Shown in pieces: positions 19,819 through 30,265 of a stretch of DNA of 64,000 nucleotides. Position 1 is the first letter of the stretch. Each line of letters starts with the position of its first letter. Under the pieces are notes generated by a model. It did not search any database. It was not told the origin of the DNA and was given only the letters and a program-made list of their open reading frames with translations. The stretch is from Rhodobacter maris (GTDB taxonomy: Bacteria > Pseudomonadota > Alphaproteobacteria > Rhodobacterales > Rhodobacteraceae). A program made the translations under genes and the position numbers. The stretch spans positions 248,001 to 312,000 of the forward strand of contig NZ_OBMT01000001.1 in NCBI RefSeq assembly GCF_900217815.1. The letters run 5' to 3'.

Positions 19819-21402
19819 CTATTTCCGCGTGATCCGCCCGTGTGTCATGGGCTGATAGGGGGAATGCGCGGCCAGATATTCTGCCGTCACATCGGCCAGA
19901 TCGGGGCCGAAGTCATAAGCGTTCGTGCCCTCCGTCGCAAACATCTTGTAGCCGTCGCCGCCCGCGCGCATGAAATTGTTGGTGACCACGCCATAGGTTC
20001 CTTCCGGGTCGAGCGGCGCCCAATCCTCCCCCGCCATCACGATCACATCGCTGACCCGTGCCCCCGGCGCGGCGGAGGGATCGAAGGTGAACTTCAGCCC
20101 CGCCACCTGCGGGAAACGCCCCGCGCCCTCCTCGATCTGGCTCACGCCGTTTTCGAGCGCGGCAAGGATCACCGAGCCTTTCGCATCAAAGGTCGAGAGC
20201 GTGTTCTGGAACGGCAACACGGTATAGACCTCGCCCATCGTCACCGGACCGGCGTCGATCGAGGCGCGCAGCCCGCCGCCGTTCGCGATGGCAATCGTGA
20301 TGCCTTGCTCCATCACCCGGTCGAGCATCGCATCGGCCACAAGATCCCCCATCGCACATTCCTGCTGGCGACAGACCTCGCGCGCGCCATTGATCTCGCC
20401 GGCGGACTCGGCCACCACCTTTTCGCGCACCGCGGCGATGGGCTTGGCCAGCTCCGCCACCCGCGCCGCGATCGCCGGATCCGGCGCGACCGAGGCATCG
20501 AGCAGGATCGGCGCCCCGGTCGCGGATTTCAAAGACCCGTCGTCGTCGAAGGTCAGCACGAGATGGCCAAGAAATTTCGAATAGGCATAGGCCGAGACGA
20601 CCGGCACGCCCCCCACCATCGTCGGATAATCCGCACCGCCGGGGCCAAAAAGCGTGTGGCTGTGCCCCCCCACCACGGCATCGAGCCCGGGCACGGCGGC
20701 CGCGATCTGCTGATCCTTCAGAAAACCCGTATGCGGCAGCGCGATGATCTTTGTCACCCCTTCGGCCTCAAGCTCCGCCACATCGGCCTTCAGGCTTTCG
20801 ATCTCGTCCTGAAAGACCACGTTCGGCCCGGGCGAGGAGGTCTCCACCGTGTCGGTCGCGAGCGCGGAAACGATGCCGATCTTCTCGCCGCCGACCGTCA
20901 GCACCACCGTTCCGTGCAGCTTGCCGTTCAGCTCGGGTGCGCGGCTTACATCGAGATTGCCGGACACGAGCGGAAAGGGCACAGCGCCGATGAAGGCGGC
21001 AAGCGCCCCGGGCCCGTCGTCGAATTCGTGGTTGCCCACCGCCATTGCATCATAGCCGATCGCCGTCATGAACTCGGCCGAGTCCTTGCCCTTATAGGTG
21101 GTATAGAACATCGACCCCTGAAACTGGTCCCCCGCATCGAGCAGGATCACATTTTCTCCGGCCAGATCGGCGCGCAGCTTCGCCACCTCGGCCGCGACCC
21201 GTGCGATGCCGCCAAAGCAGTTCCCCTCGGTCTCGTCTTCCGCCGAGCAGGTGCTGTCATATTTGTTGATCGATTCGATCCGGCTGTGCAGATCGTTCGT
21301 ATGCAGCACATGAAGCGTGTAATCGGCCTCGGCGCTGCCCGCAGACAAGGCGATGGCTGCCGTACCGAGCAGCAGACGGGGGGCGAAAAATCGGGCGGTC
21401 AT
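19819..21402 (-). CDS. Secreted bifunctional metallophosphatase/5'-nucleotidase
   Basis: 527 residues with a signal peptide (about 1-26). The calcineurin-like N-terminal domain has HTNDLHSR, the GDQFQG loop, VGNHEFD and GGHSHTLFG, which supply the two-metal ligands. The C-terminal substrate domain includes ITIANGGGLRASID and VVTNNFM. Such periplasmic enzymes hydrolyse 5'-nucleotides or UDP-sugars to nucleosides and phosphate. First gene of a two-gene operon with the lyxose isomerase. Confidence 0.92.
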   Translation of the reverse strand: MTARFFAPRLLLGTAAIALSAGSAEADYTLHVLHTNDLHSRIESINKYDSTCSAEDETEGNCFGGIARVAAEVAKLRADLAGENVILLDAGDQFQGSMFYTTYKGKDSAEFMTAIGYDAMAVGNHEFDDGPGALAAFIGAVPFPLVSGNLDVSRAPELNGKLHGTVVLTVGGEKIGIVSALATDTVETSSPGPNVVFQDEIESLKADVAELEAEGVTKIIALPHTGFLKDQQIAAAVPGLDAVVGGHSHTLFGPGGADYPTMVGGVPVVSAYAYSKFLGHLVLTFDDDGSLKSATGAPILLDASVAPDPAIAARVAELAKPIAAVREKVVAESAGEINGAREVCRQQECAMGDLVADAMLDRVMEQGITIAIANGGGLRASIDAGPVTMGEVYTVLPFQNTLSTFDAKGSVILAALENGVSQIEEGAGRFPQVAGLKFTFDPSAAPGARVSDVIVMAGEDWAPLDPEGTYGVVTNNFMRAGGDGYKMFATEGTNAYDFGPDLADVTAEYLAAHSPYQPMTHGRITRK

Positions 21403-21527
21403 GGAATCCTCCGGAGCGGTCGAAACGGGGGAAGTGTGGCGCGAAGCCGCGGTTCTGTCAAAACGGATCGGCGCTCCTTCGTACAGGCGGGATTGACGCG
21501 CCCCCGGCCCCGGGGCATGAACGGGCC

Positions 21528-21866
21528 ATGCTGATCTACAAGATCTTCCGCCGCCCCGAATGGGATGCGCTTTGCGCCGCGGGTGAAACCGCGGGGGCTC
21601 CGGTCGATCTAGCCGACGGTTTCATCCATTTTTCGACCGCCGCGCAGGTGGTGGAGACGGCGGCAAAGCACTTTTCCGCAGAGAGCGATCTCGTTCTGGT
21701 TGCCGTGGCCGTCGCGCGGCTGGGGGCCGAGCTGAAATGGGAAGTGTCTCGCGGCGGCGCGCTCTTCCCGCATCTTTACCGGCCACTGCGCCGGGCTGAC
21801 GTGGTGTGGGACACCGCGTTGCCGCTTGGCGTCTCGGGCCACATCTTTCCGGAGGCGCTGTTGTGA
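21528..21866 (+). CDS. DUF952 domain-containing protein
   Basis: 112 residues. Family pattern visible: [13 protein letters not shown] at the start, [23 protein letters not shown] in the middle, [16 protein letters not shown] near the end. DUF952 is a small soluble family often next to pyrD in Rhodobacteraceae. Its stop overlaps the GTG start of pyrD by 4 bases (GTGA), so the two are coupled. Function unknown. Confidence 0.9.
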   Translation: MLIYKIFRRPEWDALCAAGETAGAPVDLADGFIHFSTAAQVVETAAKHFSAESDLVLVAVAVARLGAELKWEVSRGGALFPHLYRPLRRADVVWDTALPLGVSGHIFPEALL

Positions 21867-22921
21867 GCGGGATCGAGTCCTTGGGTCTGAAGATCTTTCA
21901 TCGGCTCGATCCGGAGACCGCGCATGGGCTTGCGCTCTCGGGGCTGCGCATGGGGCTTGTGCCGCTGCCCGGTCCGGTGACGGGCGCGCGGCTTGCCACG
22001 ACGCTCGCCGGGCTCGCGCTGCCCAATCCGGTGGGGCTTGCGGCGGGGTTTGACAAGAATGCCGTCGCGCTGCCCGCGCTGATGCGCGCTGGCTTCGGCT
22101 TTCTCGAGGTTGGTGCGGCAACCCCGCGCCCGCAGGACGGCAATCCGCGACCGCGGCTGTGGCGGCTCACGGAAGACCGCGCAGTGATCAACCGCTTCGG
22201 TTTCAACAACGCGGGCGTCGATCCGATCGCGGCGCGGCTCGCGGCCAGGCCCCGGGGCATCCCGGTCGGGCTCAACCTCGGCGCGAACAAGGACAGCGTC
22301 GACCGCGCCGCAGATTTTGCCACGGTGCTCGCGCATGCTGGCGCCACGATCGACTTTGCCACCGTCAACGTGAGTTCCCCCAATACCGAGAAGCTGCGCG
22401 ACCTGCAGGGCAAGGCGGCCCTCGCAGCGCTTCTTGCAGGTGTGATGACCGCGCGGGCCGGGCTCGCAAGACCGATCCCGGTTTTCCTGAAAATCGCCCC
22501 CGATCTGAGCCCGGCAGAGCTTGAGGACGTGGCCGAAGTGGCGCTGGACGCCCGGCTTGACGGGATCATCGCGACGAATACGACACTTTCGCGCGAAGGT
22601 TTGAAAAGTGTAAATTCAGCGCAGCCGGGCGGGCTTTCCGGCGCGCCATTGTTCGAAAAGTCCACGCGTGTGCTCGCGCAACTTTCCCGGCTGACGGCGG
22701 GCAAACTGCCCCTTGTCGGCGTGGGCGGGATCTCCTCGGCAGAGGAGGCCTATGAGAAGATCCGCGCCGGCGCCACCGCGGTGCAGCTTTATTCCGCCAT
22801 GGTCTACCGGGGCCTCAGCCTCGCTGCCGATGTGGCGCGGGGCCTCGAGGCACTCTGCGCCCGTGATGGTTTCGCCCATGTCTCGGAGGCAGTCGGCACC
22901 GGTCGCGACCGCTGGCTCTGA
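21863..22921 (+). CDS. pyrD: Dihydroorotate dehydrogenase (quinone), class 2
   Basis: 352 residues from the GTG at 21863, which has GGAGG 7 bases upstream and overlaps the DUF952 stop; the frame runs further up to 21806 only by chance. [53 protein letters not shown] (catalytic Ser region) and the FMN-phosphate loop [19 protein letters not shown] are all present. The N-terminal extension that binds quinone and membrane marks class 2. It oxidises dihydroorotate in pyrimidine synthesis and passes electrons to the quinone pool. Confidence 0.96.
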   Translation: MSGIESLGLKIFHRLDPETAHGLALSGLRMGLVPLPGPVTGARLATTLAGLALPNPVGLAAGFDKNAVALPALMRAGFGFLEVGAATPRPQDGNPRPRLWRLTEDRAVINRFGFNNAGVDPIAARLAARPRGIPVGLNLGANKDSVDRAADFATVLAHAGATIDFATVNVSSPNTEKLRDLQGKAALAALLAGVMTARAGLARPIPVFLKIAPDLSPAELEDVAEVALDARLDGIIATNTTLSREGLKSVNSAQPGGLSGAPLFEKSTRVLAQLSRLTAGKLPLVGVGGISSAEEAYEKIRAGATAVQLYSAMVYRGLSLAADVARGLEALCARDGFAHVSEAVGTGRDRWL

Positions 22922-22981
22922 ACTCCGGGAACGGCGGCGCTCCCTCCGCGCAGCCCTGCTTGATCTCGGAAGGGCGCGGGG

Positions 22982-24646
22982 TCAGGCTTCCGCCTCCCAC
23001 AGAATGCGCCCGCCGCAAATCGTGAGCGCAATGCCGAGATCGGGGATCACCTCGGGTCCGCAAGCCTCGATATCGCCCCCCAGCATCACCAGATCAGCCG
23101 CGAGGCCCGGGCGGAGCGTGCCGGTCACATGGTCGCGATGCGCGGCCCAGGCGCCGCCCGCGGTGTAGGCGTGGAGCGTCTCCATCAGGCTCAGCCGCTC
23201 GTCAGTGCAGCCCTCATAAGGCGCCCGTGTCACCCCGGCATGGATGCCGCGCAAGACCGAGACATCCGTCACCGGCCAGTCGCTCGAATAGGCGATATGG
23301 GCACCGCCCTCGGCCCTGAGCGTGCGCCACAGATAGGCATCGGGCCAGCGGGCGCGGCCGATCCGGCTCAGTGTCGGCTCCAGCGGAAACTCCATCGCGC
23401 CGGGCGGATGCGGCGGTTGCAGGCTCGCGGTGATGCCGAGCGCCCCGAGGCGGGCAATATCGGCGCGGTCGATCAACTCGATATGCTCGATGCGGTGGCG
23501 CGCATCCCGGACGCCATTGGCCTCCTGCGCCGCTTCGATCCCGTCGATGGTGGTGCGCACCGCCCCATCGCCAATCGCATGCACCGCGATCTGCAGGCCG
23601 CGCCGGTCGATCTCGGTGGCGATCGCCTTGAAGGTCTCGGTGGCGAAGAGCGGCTCCGAGCGATGCCCGGGCTCGTCGATATAGTCGTTGAGCATATAGG
23701 CTGTGCGGCTGTCGATCACGCCATCCATGAACATCTTCACGAAGCCCGAACTGAGCCAGTCGCTGTCAAAATCGCGCGTCATCGCCGTGGCGCGCTCAAG
23801 CGCCTCGAGCCCCATCTGCGGCTTGAAATGGAAGGGCACCTTGACGCGCAGGGGGAGCTGGCCCTCGGCCTGCATTTCGGAAAGCAACTCTAGCGTGTAG
23901 CGGTTGCCGTCCATATTGACGAGGCTGGTGACGCCGTGTTTGGCGCAATGCTCCATGCCCGCGAGCAGCATCGCCTTGTCGGCGGCGCGCTCCGCGGGCG
24001 TGGGGGCAGGCGAGGGTTCCTCGCCCGTGGCGATGCCGAGGTTGATCCGCGTCTCCCCGCCAAGTGCGATGATCGGCGCGAAGGCCTCGAACTCGCGCAA
24101 TTCGCCGGTGGCGAGGCCGGTGCCGTCCAGCACCACCTCATGCCCGTGCGGGGTGGGCGCGCCCCGCATGAGCCCGGTGGCCTCAAGCGCGGCAGTATTC
24201 GCCCAGACCGTGTGGTGGTCGTGTGACATCATCGCGATCGGGCGGTCAGCGATCATCGCGTCGAGGTCGTGGCGGGTGATCGGATGGCCGAGCATGCCGT
24301 AATCCGCCCCCTGCGCCATCAGGAGCGGCCGGTCAGGATGAGTGCTCGCAAAGGCACGGAAGGCCGCCGCGACCGCCTCGGTGCCGTGCAGATAGTCGAG
24401 ATGGAGATGCGAGAGCTCTGCCCCGCCAAGGCCCAGATGCACATGCCCCTCGAAAAAGCCGGGCAGGACACTGCGCCCCGCCGCGTCGATCACGCGGGTC
24501 TCGGCGCCGGCCAGCGCCAGCATCTCGGCCGTGGTGCCAAGCGCCAGCACATGCTCGCCCGCAAGCGCAATCGCCTCCGCTCTGGGGCAGGTATCATCCA
24601 TCGTCAGGATGCGGGCATTGGTCAGGATCAGATCGGGGCTCTGCAT
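22982..24646 (-). CDS. YtcJ-type amidohydrolase
   Basis: 554 residues from ATG 24646 (MQSPDLILTNARIL). The composite beta-sandwich/TIM-barrel fold begins with LILTNARILTMD and the metal-binding FFEGHVHLG; later HAIGDGAVRTTIDG, HRIEHIELID and YSSDWPV are the YtcJ/DUF amidohydrolase_3 marks. Probably hydrolyses an N-formyl or amide/imide bond; substrate unknown. No strong ribosome-binding site is visible and a terminator-like hairpin lies just upstream, so it may have its own weak promoter or depend on read-through from the transporter operon. Convergent with pyrD. Confidence 0.85.
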   Translation of the reverse strand: MQSPDLILTNARILTMDDTCPRAEAIALAGEHVLALGTTAEMLALAGAETRVIDAAGRSVLPGFFEGHVHLGLGGAELSHLHLDYLHGTEAVAAAFRAFASTHPDRPLLMAQGADYGMLGHPITRHDLDAMIADRPIAMMSHDHHTVWANTAALEATGLMRGAPTPHGHEVVLDGTGLATGELREFEAFAPIIALGGETRINLGIATGEEPSPAPTPAERAADKAMLLAGMEHCAKHGVTSLVNMDGNRYTLELLSEMQAEGQLPLRVKVPFHFKPQMGLEALERATAMTRDFDSDWLSSGFVKMFMDGVIDSRTAYMLNDYIDEPGHRSEPLFATETFKAIATEIDRRGLQIAVHAIGDGAVRTTIDGIEAAQEANGVRDARHRIEHIELIDRADIARLGALGITASLQPPHPPGAMEFPLEPTLSRIGRARWPDAYLWRTLRAEGGAHIAYSSDWPVTDVSVLRGIHAGVTRAPYEGCTDERLSLMETLHAYTAGGAWAAHRDHVTGTLRPGLAADLVMLGGDIEACGPEVIPDLGIALTICGGRILWEAEA

Positions 24647-24672
24647 GGGGGGCGCTTTCGCAAGGAAAAGGG

Positions 24673-24693
24673 CCACGCCCCCGGGGGGCGTGG
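24673..24693 (-). terminator. Terminator-like hairpin after the polyamine-binding-protein gene
   Basis: On the minus strand CCACGCC pairs with GGCGTGG around a C/G loop and is followed by CCCTTTTCC. It lies 22 bases after the stop of the binding-protein gene and 27 bases before the amidohydrolase start. Confidence 0.7.
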
Positions 24694-24714
24694 TTGGCAA
24701 GCGGTCGGGCAGAC

Positions 24715-25740
24715 TTACTTCTGCAGCTCGGTCCAGATCGCGTTCTGGTAGTCGAGTGCCTTGCCGGTGCAGATCGTCACGAACTGCCCGTTATTGGCAA
24801 ATTCCGCCGGCGGGTTCAGCTCGGGCGCGCCCTTCATGTCCTCGGGCAGGAATGCCTCCGAGCCGGTGATCCCGTTTGCGTAGCGCGCGAAGGCCGAGAG
24901 CATCGCCGCATTTTCCGGCTCCATGATGAAGTTCATGAAGAGATAGGCGTTCTCGACGTTCTTGGCGTCTTTCAGCAGCACCACGTTGTCCATCCAGAGG
25001 CCATAGCCTTCCTTCGGATAGCCGTAAGCCACATCGGGGTTGCCGAGCCGCGCGCGCATCGCCGAGCCGTTCCAGTCCACGGTCGCGCCATAATCGTTGT
25101 TCGTCATCTTCTCGACGGTCGAATAATCCATCGAGAGCCATTTCGGCTTCGCGGCGACCATCAGATCGCGCACCTTCTTCATCACCGCCGGATCGTCCGA
25201 GCAGACATTGCCGCCCGCATACATCGTGGCAAGCGCCATCACGTCGCCCATCTCGGGGATCACGTTGACCTTGCCTTCAAGCTCCGCCGGCGGGTCCATG
25301 AAGATCGCCGAGGTGTTGATGTCGCCCGTATAGACCTTGGTGTTGACGGTCATCCCGGTGGAGCCCCAGAGCCACGGGATCGACCATTCCCGGCCCTTGT
25401 CCCAGTCCACATTCATCCATTGCGCGGCGATATTGGCGTGATTGGGCAGCCGGCTCAGGTCGAGCTTCTCGATCAGCCCCTTGTCGGCATAGATCCCGAC
25501 AAACCCCGCCGAGGGCACCACAAGGTCAAAGCCCGAGGCCCCCGCCTCGACCTTGGCCAGCGCGGTATCGTTGCTGTCGAAATCGGTGATCGTGACCTTG
25601 ACGTCGTAGGTCTCCTCGAACTTCTTGATCAGTTCGGGGCTGGTGTAGTTGCCCCAGTTGTAGAGGAAGAGTTCTCCCTCGGCGGCGGCAAGGGTCGCGC
25701 TGCACAGAAGCATCGCGGAGGCGGCAAGCAGTCTTTTCAT
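24715..25740 (-). CDS. Polyamine-type ABC transporter substrate-binding protein (PotD/PotF family)
   Basis: 341 residues from ATG 25740, preceded by GGGAG. Signal peptide about 1-19. The mature start ELFLYNWGNYTSPELIKKFEE is characteristic of PotD/PotF, as are STGMTVNTKVY and the C-terminal hinge. It captures spermidine, putrescine or a similar polyamine in the periplasm. Last gene of a four-gene operon in the order ATPase, permease, permease, binding protein. The divergent SpuC-like aminotransferase supports putrescine as a substrate, which is inference. Confidence 0.9.
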   Translation of the reverse strand: MKRLLAASAMLLCSATLAAAEGELFLYNWGNYTSPELIKKFEETYDVKVTITDFDSNDTALAKVEAGASGFDLVVPSAGFVGIYADKGLIEKLDLSRLPNHANIAAQWMNVDWDKGREWSIPWLWGSTGMTVNTKVYTGDINTSAIFMDPPAELEGKVNVIPEMGDVMALATMYAGGNVCSDDPAVMKKVRDLMVAAKPKWLSMDYSTVEKMTNNDYGATVDWNGSAMRARLGNPDVAYGYPKEGYGLWMDNVVLLKDAKNVENAYLFMNFIMEPENAAMLSAFARYANGITGSEAFLPEDMKGAPELNPPAEFANNGQFVTICTGKALDYQNAIWTELQK

Positions 25741-25772
25741 TGTCAGTCTCCCGGTTGGTTCGTTCATGCGTC

Positions 25773-26579
25773 TCAGCTCTTGCGGCGGCTGAGCAGGAAA
25801 AATCCCGACAAAAGCACCAGCGTCAGCCCCAGAAGGGCCGCCGAGAGCGCGTTGATGTCGGGGGTCATGGCGCGGCGCAGCTGGCCGAGCATGTAGGTGG
25901 GCAGGGTGTCCTGCCCGGGGGATTTGATGAATTCGGTGATCACCACGTCATCAAGCGAGGTGACGAAGGCGAGCATCCAGCCTGCCAGAATGCCCGGCGT
26001 GAGCTGCGGCAGAGTGACGAAACGAAAGCTCTGCCACGGGCTTGCGTAAAGATCGGCTGCGGCGGTCTCGAGCGTCAGATCCATGCCTTCGAGGCGCGCG
26101 CGGATCGGCAGATAGGCGAAGGGGATACAAAAGGCCGTATGCGCGATCACCAGATAGCCCAGCCCCGCATAGCCGGTGGCGGCCTTGATCGCGGCAATCA
26201 CGATCAGAAGGGCCACGGCGGTGACGATCTCGGGCACCATCAAGGGCTGGTTGATCGCCGCATAGATCGCGGTGATGCCGAAAAAGGCGGGGCGGCGGGT
26301 GGTGCCGAGGGCTGCCAGCGTGGCCAGCGCGGTCGAAAAGAGCGCGGCCAGGGTGGCGATGATCAGCGAATTGGCGGCCGCATTCATCACCGTGCTGTTG
26401 TGCCAGGCCTTCAGATACCAATCGAAGGTGAAGCCATCCCAGGTGGCGACCGAGGGGGCGGCGTTGAAGGAATAGACCACCAGCGTCACGATCGGCGCAT
26501 AGAGCCCGGCAAAGACCAGAAGCGCGGTCGGGCCGACACCCGGCAGGTCGGCAACATCGAAGGAGCGCTGCTCAGACAC
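25773..26579 (-). CDS. Polyamine-type ABC transporter permease (PotC-like)
   Basis: 268 residues from the GTG at 26579, which overlaps the end of the preceding permease gene and has GGGGAG 7 bases upstream; the longer frame to 26609 would begin inside that gene. About six membrane helices and the inner-membrane permease EAA loop (EGMDLTLETAAADLYASPWQSFRFVTLPQLTPGI), which contacts the ATPase. Second permease of the transporter. Confidence 0.9.
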   Translation of the reverse strand: MSEQRSFDVADLPGVGPTALLVFAGLYAPIVTLVVYSFNAAPSVATWDGFTFDWYLKAWHNSTVMNAAANSLIIATLAALFSTALATLAALGTTRRPAFFGITAIYAAINQPLMVPEIVTAVALLIVIAAIKAATGYAGLGYLVIAHTAFCIPFAYLPIRARLEGMDLTLETAAADLYASPWQSFRFVTLPQLTPGILAGWMLAFVTSLDDVVITEFIKSPGQDTLPTYMLGQLRRAMTPDINALSAALLGLTLVLLSGFFLLSRRKS

Positions 26580-27480
26580 CGCGTTTCTCCCCGTTGATTG
26601 CCCGCACATAAATAAGAAGCGCCGCCATCACGATCACCAGCAGCACGATCGAGAGCGCCGCGCCGAGCGGCCAGTTCCGCCCCTGACCGAATTGCAGCTC
26701 GATGAAATTGCCGATCATCATCAGCTTGCCGCCGCCGAGGATGCGCGGCGTCACATAGGCGCCGAGGCAGGGCACGAAGACAAGGATCGAGCCCGCCACG
26801 ATGCCCGGCCGCGCAATCGGCAGCACAACGCGCAGGAGCACCTGCCAGCGCGAGGCGTAAAGATCATAGGCCGCCTCAAGGAGCCGCCGGTCGAAGCGTT
26901 CGAGTGCGGCGTAAAGCGGCAGCACCATCAGCGGCAGGTAGACATAGACCATGCCGATCAGAAGCGCGCCCTCGGTATAGGTCATCTGCAACGGCGCCGA
27001 AATGATCCCGAGCTTCAGAAGGATCGTGTTCAAAAGCCCCTCGTTACGGATGATCTGGTTGATCGCGAAGGTGCGGATCAACAGGTTCGTCCAGAACGGC
27101 AGGGTGATCAGGAAGAGCCAGAAGGCGCGCTGGCTTGCGGGGCGGGTCGCGATGAACCATGCGGTCGGAAACCCCGCAAAGAACGAGAGCAGCGTGGTCA
27201 CGAGCGACAGGCTGACCGAGCGCCAGAAGATCGTCAGATGCGCCTGCGCCAGATGCAGGGTCTCATCAAAAATGTCGCGCTCGACCACGACCTTTTGCCA
27301 GCCTTCGAGCGAGAAGCTCCAGACCACGTTGCCGTAATCGCCCGGCGTGAGGAAGGAATAGATCAACACCAGAACGAGCGGGCCGATTGCCGCGGCCATC
27401 AGCACGATCAGCGCGGGGGTGACAAGCGCCCAGGCGTTTCGGGTGGTGCGGGCGCGCTCAGCCTCTTCTGCGGCGCTCAT
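26572..27480 (-). CDS. Polyamine-type ABC transporter permease (PotB-like)
   Basis: 302 residues, six predicted membrane helices, with the EAA loop RRLLEAAYDLYASRWQVLLRVVLPIARPGI. The N-terminal 20 residues are a cytoplasmic Glu/Arg-rich lead-in before the first helix. Starts 1 base after the ATPase stop codon, so translation is coupled. Pairs with the following permease to form the channel. Confidence 0.9.
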   Translation of the reverse strand: MSAAEEAERARTTRNAWALVTPALIVLMAAAIGPLVLVLIYSFLTPGDYGNVVWSFSLEGWQKVVVERDIFDETLHLAQAHLTIFWRSVSLSLVTTLLSFFAGFPTAWFIATRPASQRAFWLFLITLPFWTNLLIRTFAINQIIRNEGLLNTILLKLGIISAPLQMTYTEGALLIGMVYVYLPLMVLPLYAALERFDRRLLEAAYDLYASRWQVLLRVVLPIARPGIVAGSILVFVPCLGAYVTPRILGGGKLMMIGNFIELQFGQGRNWPLGAALSIVLLVIVMAALLIYVRAINGEKRGV

Positions 27481-27481
27481 C

Positions 27482-28543
<1,062 letters not shown>

Positions 28544-28558
28544 ACCAGATCCCTTCGG

Positions 28559-28570
28559 ATTTGATCATAT
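28559..28570 (+). promoter_or_regulatory. Operator-like element, copy 1 (upstream of the pot operon)
   Basis: ATTTGATCATAT, with the palindromic core TGATCA. The same 12-bp sequence recurs at 28784 and, with one change on the other strand, at 30977. Each copy precedes one of the three transcription units of the polyamine block, so a shared site for the adjacent GntR-family regulator is likely. Confidence 0.6.
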
Positions 28571-28783
28571 TGAGTCGAGTTTTGTGGCGATCCGGCGTGC
28601 TGGCAAGGGTTTCTTGCGCCTGACGCGAAATCCTTGATCGAATGCACATAATTTCATCACTACCGCCCCGGGTCTGCGCAGCGTCACGGGCGAGAGCCGG
28701 GTCCGAAGCGGCGGTGGACGAATCGTCTGCGCACGAAACGCGGTTTTCCCCGCGATCCGGGATCGGATTGACGTTGCCTCTTA

Positions 28784-28795
28784 ATTTGATCATAT
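28784..28795 (+). promoter_or_regulatory. Operator-like element, copy 2 (upstream of the aminotransferase)
   Basis: ATTTGATCATAT, identical over 12 bases to copy 1, 46 bases before the aminotransferase start codon. Preceded by TTGACG at about 28769, a plausible -35 box, which would put the element over the -10 region, a position suited to repression. Confidence 0.6.
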
Positions 28796-28841
28796 CTTGA
28801 GAAGAGCCGCCCGGCGGCCTCCAGACCGGAAAGGACAGCCG

Positions 28842-30233
28842 ATGTTCGAGAACCACCTCCCCACCGCTGAACTGCAGGCGCTCGACGCTGCGCATCACAT
28901 GCACCCGTTCACCGATGGCGACGGGTTGGCGAAGAAAGGCGCGCGGATCATCACCAAGGCCAAAGGGGTCTGGATCACCGACAGCGAGGGCGAGGAAATT
29001 CTCGACGGCATGGCCGGGCTTTGGTGCGTCAACGTTGGCTATGGCCGCGAAGAACTGGCCGAGGTGGCCGCAAAGCAGATGCGCCAGCTCCCCTTTTACA
29101 ACACCTTCTTCCAGACCTCGCATATCCCCGCGATCCAGCTGGCGAAGCGGCTGGCCGAACTCGCGCCGGGCGATCTCAACCATGTCTTCTTCAACGGCTC
29201 GGGCTCGGATTCGAACGACACCAATCTCCGCATGGTGCGCCGCTATTGGCAGGTGCTCGAAAAGCCCGAAAAAAATGTGATCATTTCACGCTGGAACGGC
29301 TATCACGGCTCGACCATGGGCGCGGCCAGCCTCGGCGGCATGAAGGGGATGCATGCGCAGGGCGGGTTGCCGATCCCGGGCATCGTCCATATCGACCAAC
29401 CCGACTGGTGGTCTGAGGGCGGCGAGATGAGCCCGGAAGAGTTCGGCCTCACCCGCGCCCGTCAGCTTGAGGAAAAGATCCTCGAAATCGGGGCCGAGAA
29501 CGTCGCGGCTTTCATCGGTGAGCCGGTGCAGGGCGCAGGCGGCGTGATCATTCCGCCCGCGAGCTACTGGCCCGAGATCCAGCGCATCTGCCGCCAATAT
29601 GACATCCTTCTGATTGCCGACGAGGTGATCACCGGGTTCGGGCGTACCGGCAACTGGTTCGGCTGCCAGACCTTCGGCATCACCCCCGACATCATGACCG
29701 TCGCGAAGGGGCTGACCTCGGGCTATATCCCGATGGGCGCCTCGATCGTTTCGGACAAGGTCGCGGCGGTGATCAATGGCTCGGATGAATTCGCGCATGG
29801 TTACACCTATTCGGGCCATCCGGTCGCGGCGGCCGTGGCGCTTGAGAACCTGCGGCTTCTCGACGAGGAGGGCATCGTCGCCCGCGTCGGCGCCGAGACC
29901 GCGCCCTATCTCAAGGCGAAATGGGAGAGCCTCGCCGCGCATCCGCTCGTGGGTGAGGCCAGGATCATCGGCATGATGGGCTCGATCGCATTGACGCCGA
30001 ACAAAGAAACCCGCGCAAAGTTTGCCGCGAAATCGGGGACGGTGGGCTATATCTGCCGCGAGCGCTGCTTTGCCAACAACCTCGTGATGCGCCATGTGGG
30101 CGACCGCATGATCATCTCGCCGCCGCTTGTCATCACCCCCGCCGAGATCGACATTCTGATCGAGAGAGCCTTGAAATCTCTCGATGAAACGCTTGAGCGC
30201 ATCACTGAGGAAGGGTTGAACAAGAGCGCCTGA
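28842..30233 (+). CDS. spuC: Class III aminotransferase, putrescine/polyamine--pyruvate type (SpuC-like)
   Basis: 463 residues from ATG 28842, with GGAAAGGA upstream. PLP-dependent fold type I: GSDSNDTNLRMVRRYW, SRWNGYHGSTMGAASLGG, the Asp of LLIADEVITGFGRTG and the PLP lysine in MTVAKGLTSGYIPMG. These blocks resemble SpuC of Pseudomonas, which transfers the amino group of putrescine or cadaverine to pyruvate. It is divergent from a polyamine transporter and followed by a convergent GntR regulator. Other omega-amine donors, such as beta-alanine or taurine, remain possible. Confidence 0.82.
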   Translation: MFENHLPTAELQALDAAHHMHPFTDGDGLAKKGARIITKAKGVWITDSEGEEILDGMAGLWCVNVGYGREELAEVAAKQMRQLPFYNTFFQTSHIPAIQLAKRLAELAPGDLNHVFFNGSGSDSNDTNLRMVRRYWQVLEKPEKNVIISRWNGYHGSTMGAASLGGMKGMHAQGGLPIPGIVHIDQPDWWSEGGEMSPEEFGLTRARQLEEKILEIGAENVAAFIGEPVQGAGGVIIPPASYWPEIQRICRQYDILLIADEVITGFGRTGNWFGCQTFGITPDIMTVAKGLTSGYIPMGASIVSDKVAAVINGSDEFAHGYTYSGHPVAAAVALENLRLLDEEGIVARVGAETAPYLKAKWESLAAHPLVGEARIIGMMGSIALTPNKETRAKFAAKSGTVGYICRERCFANNLVMRHVGDRMIISPPLVITPAEIDILIERALKSLDETLERITEEGLNKSA

Positions 30234-30246
30234 GGCAAGGGCGGCG

Positions 30247-30265
30247 GCCCGGCCCTCAGCCGGGC
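30247..30265 (-). terminator. Hairpin overlapping the end of the GntR regulator gene
   Basis: GCCCGGC and GCCGGGC pair around CCTCA; the hairpin covers the regulator stop codon and lies 13 bases after the aminotransferase stop, so it could serve both convergent genes. Confidence 0.45.
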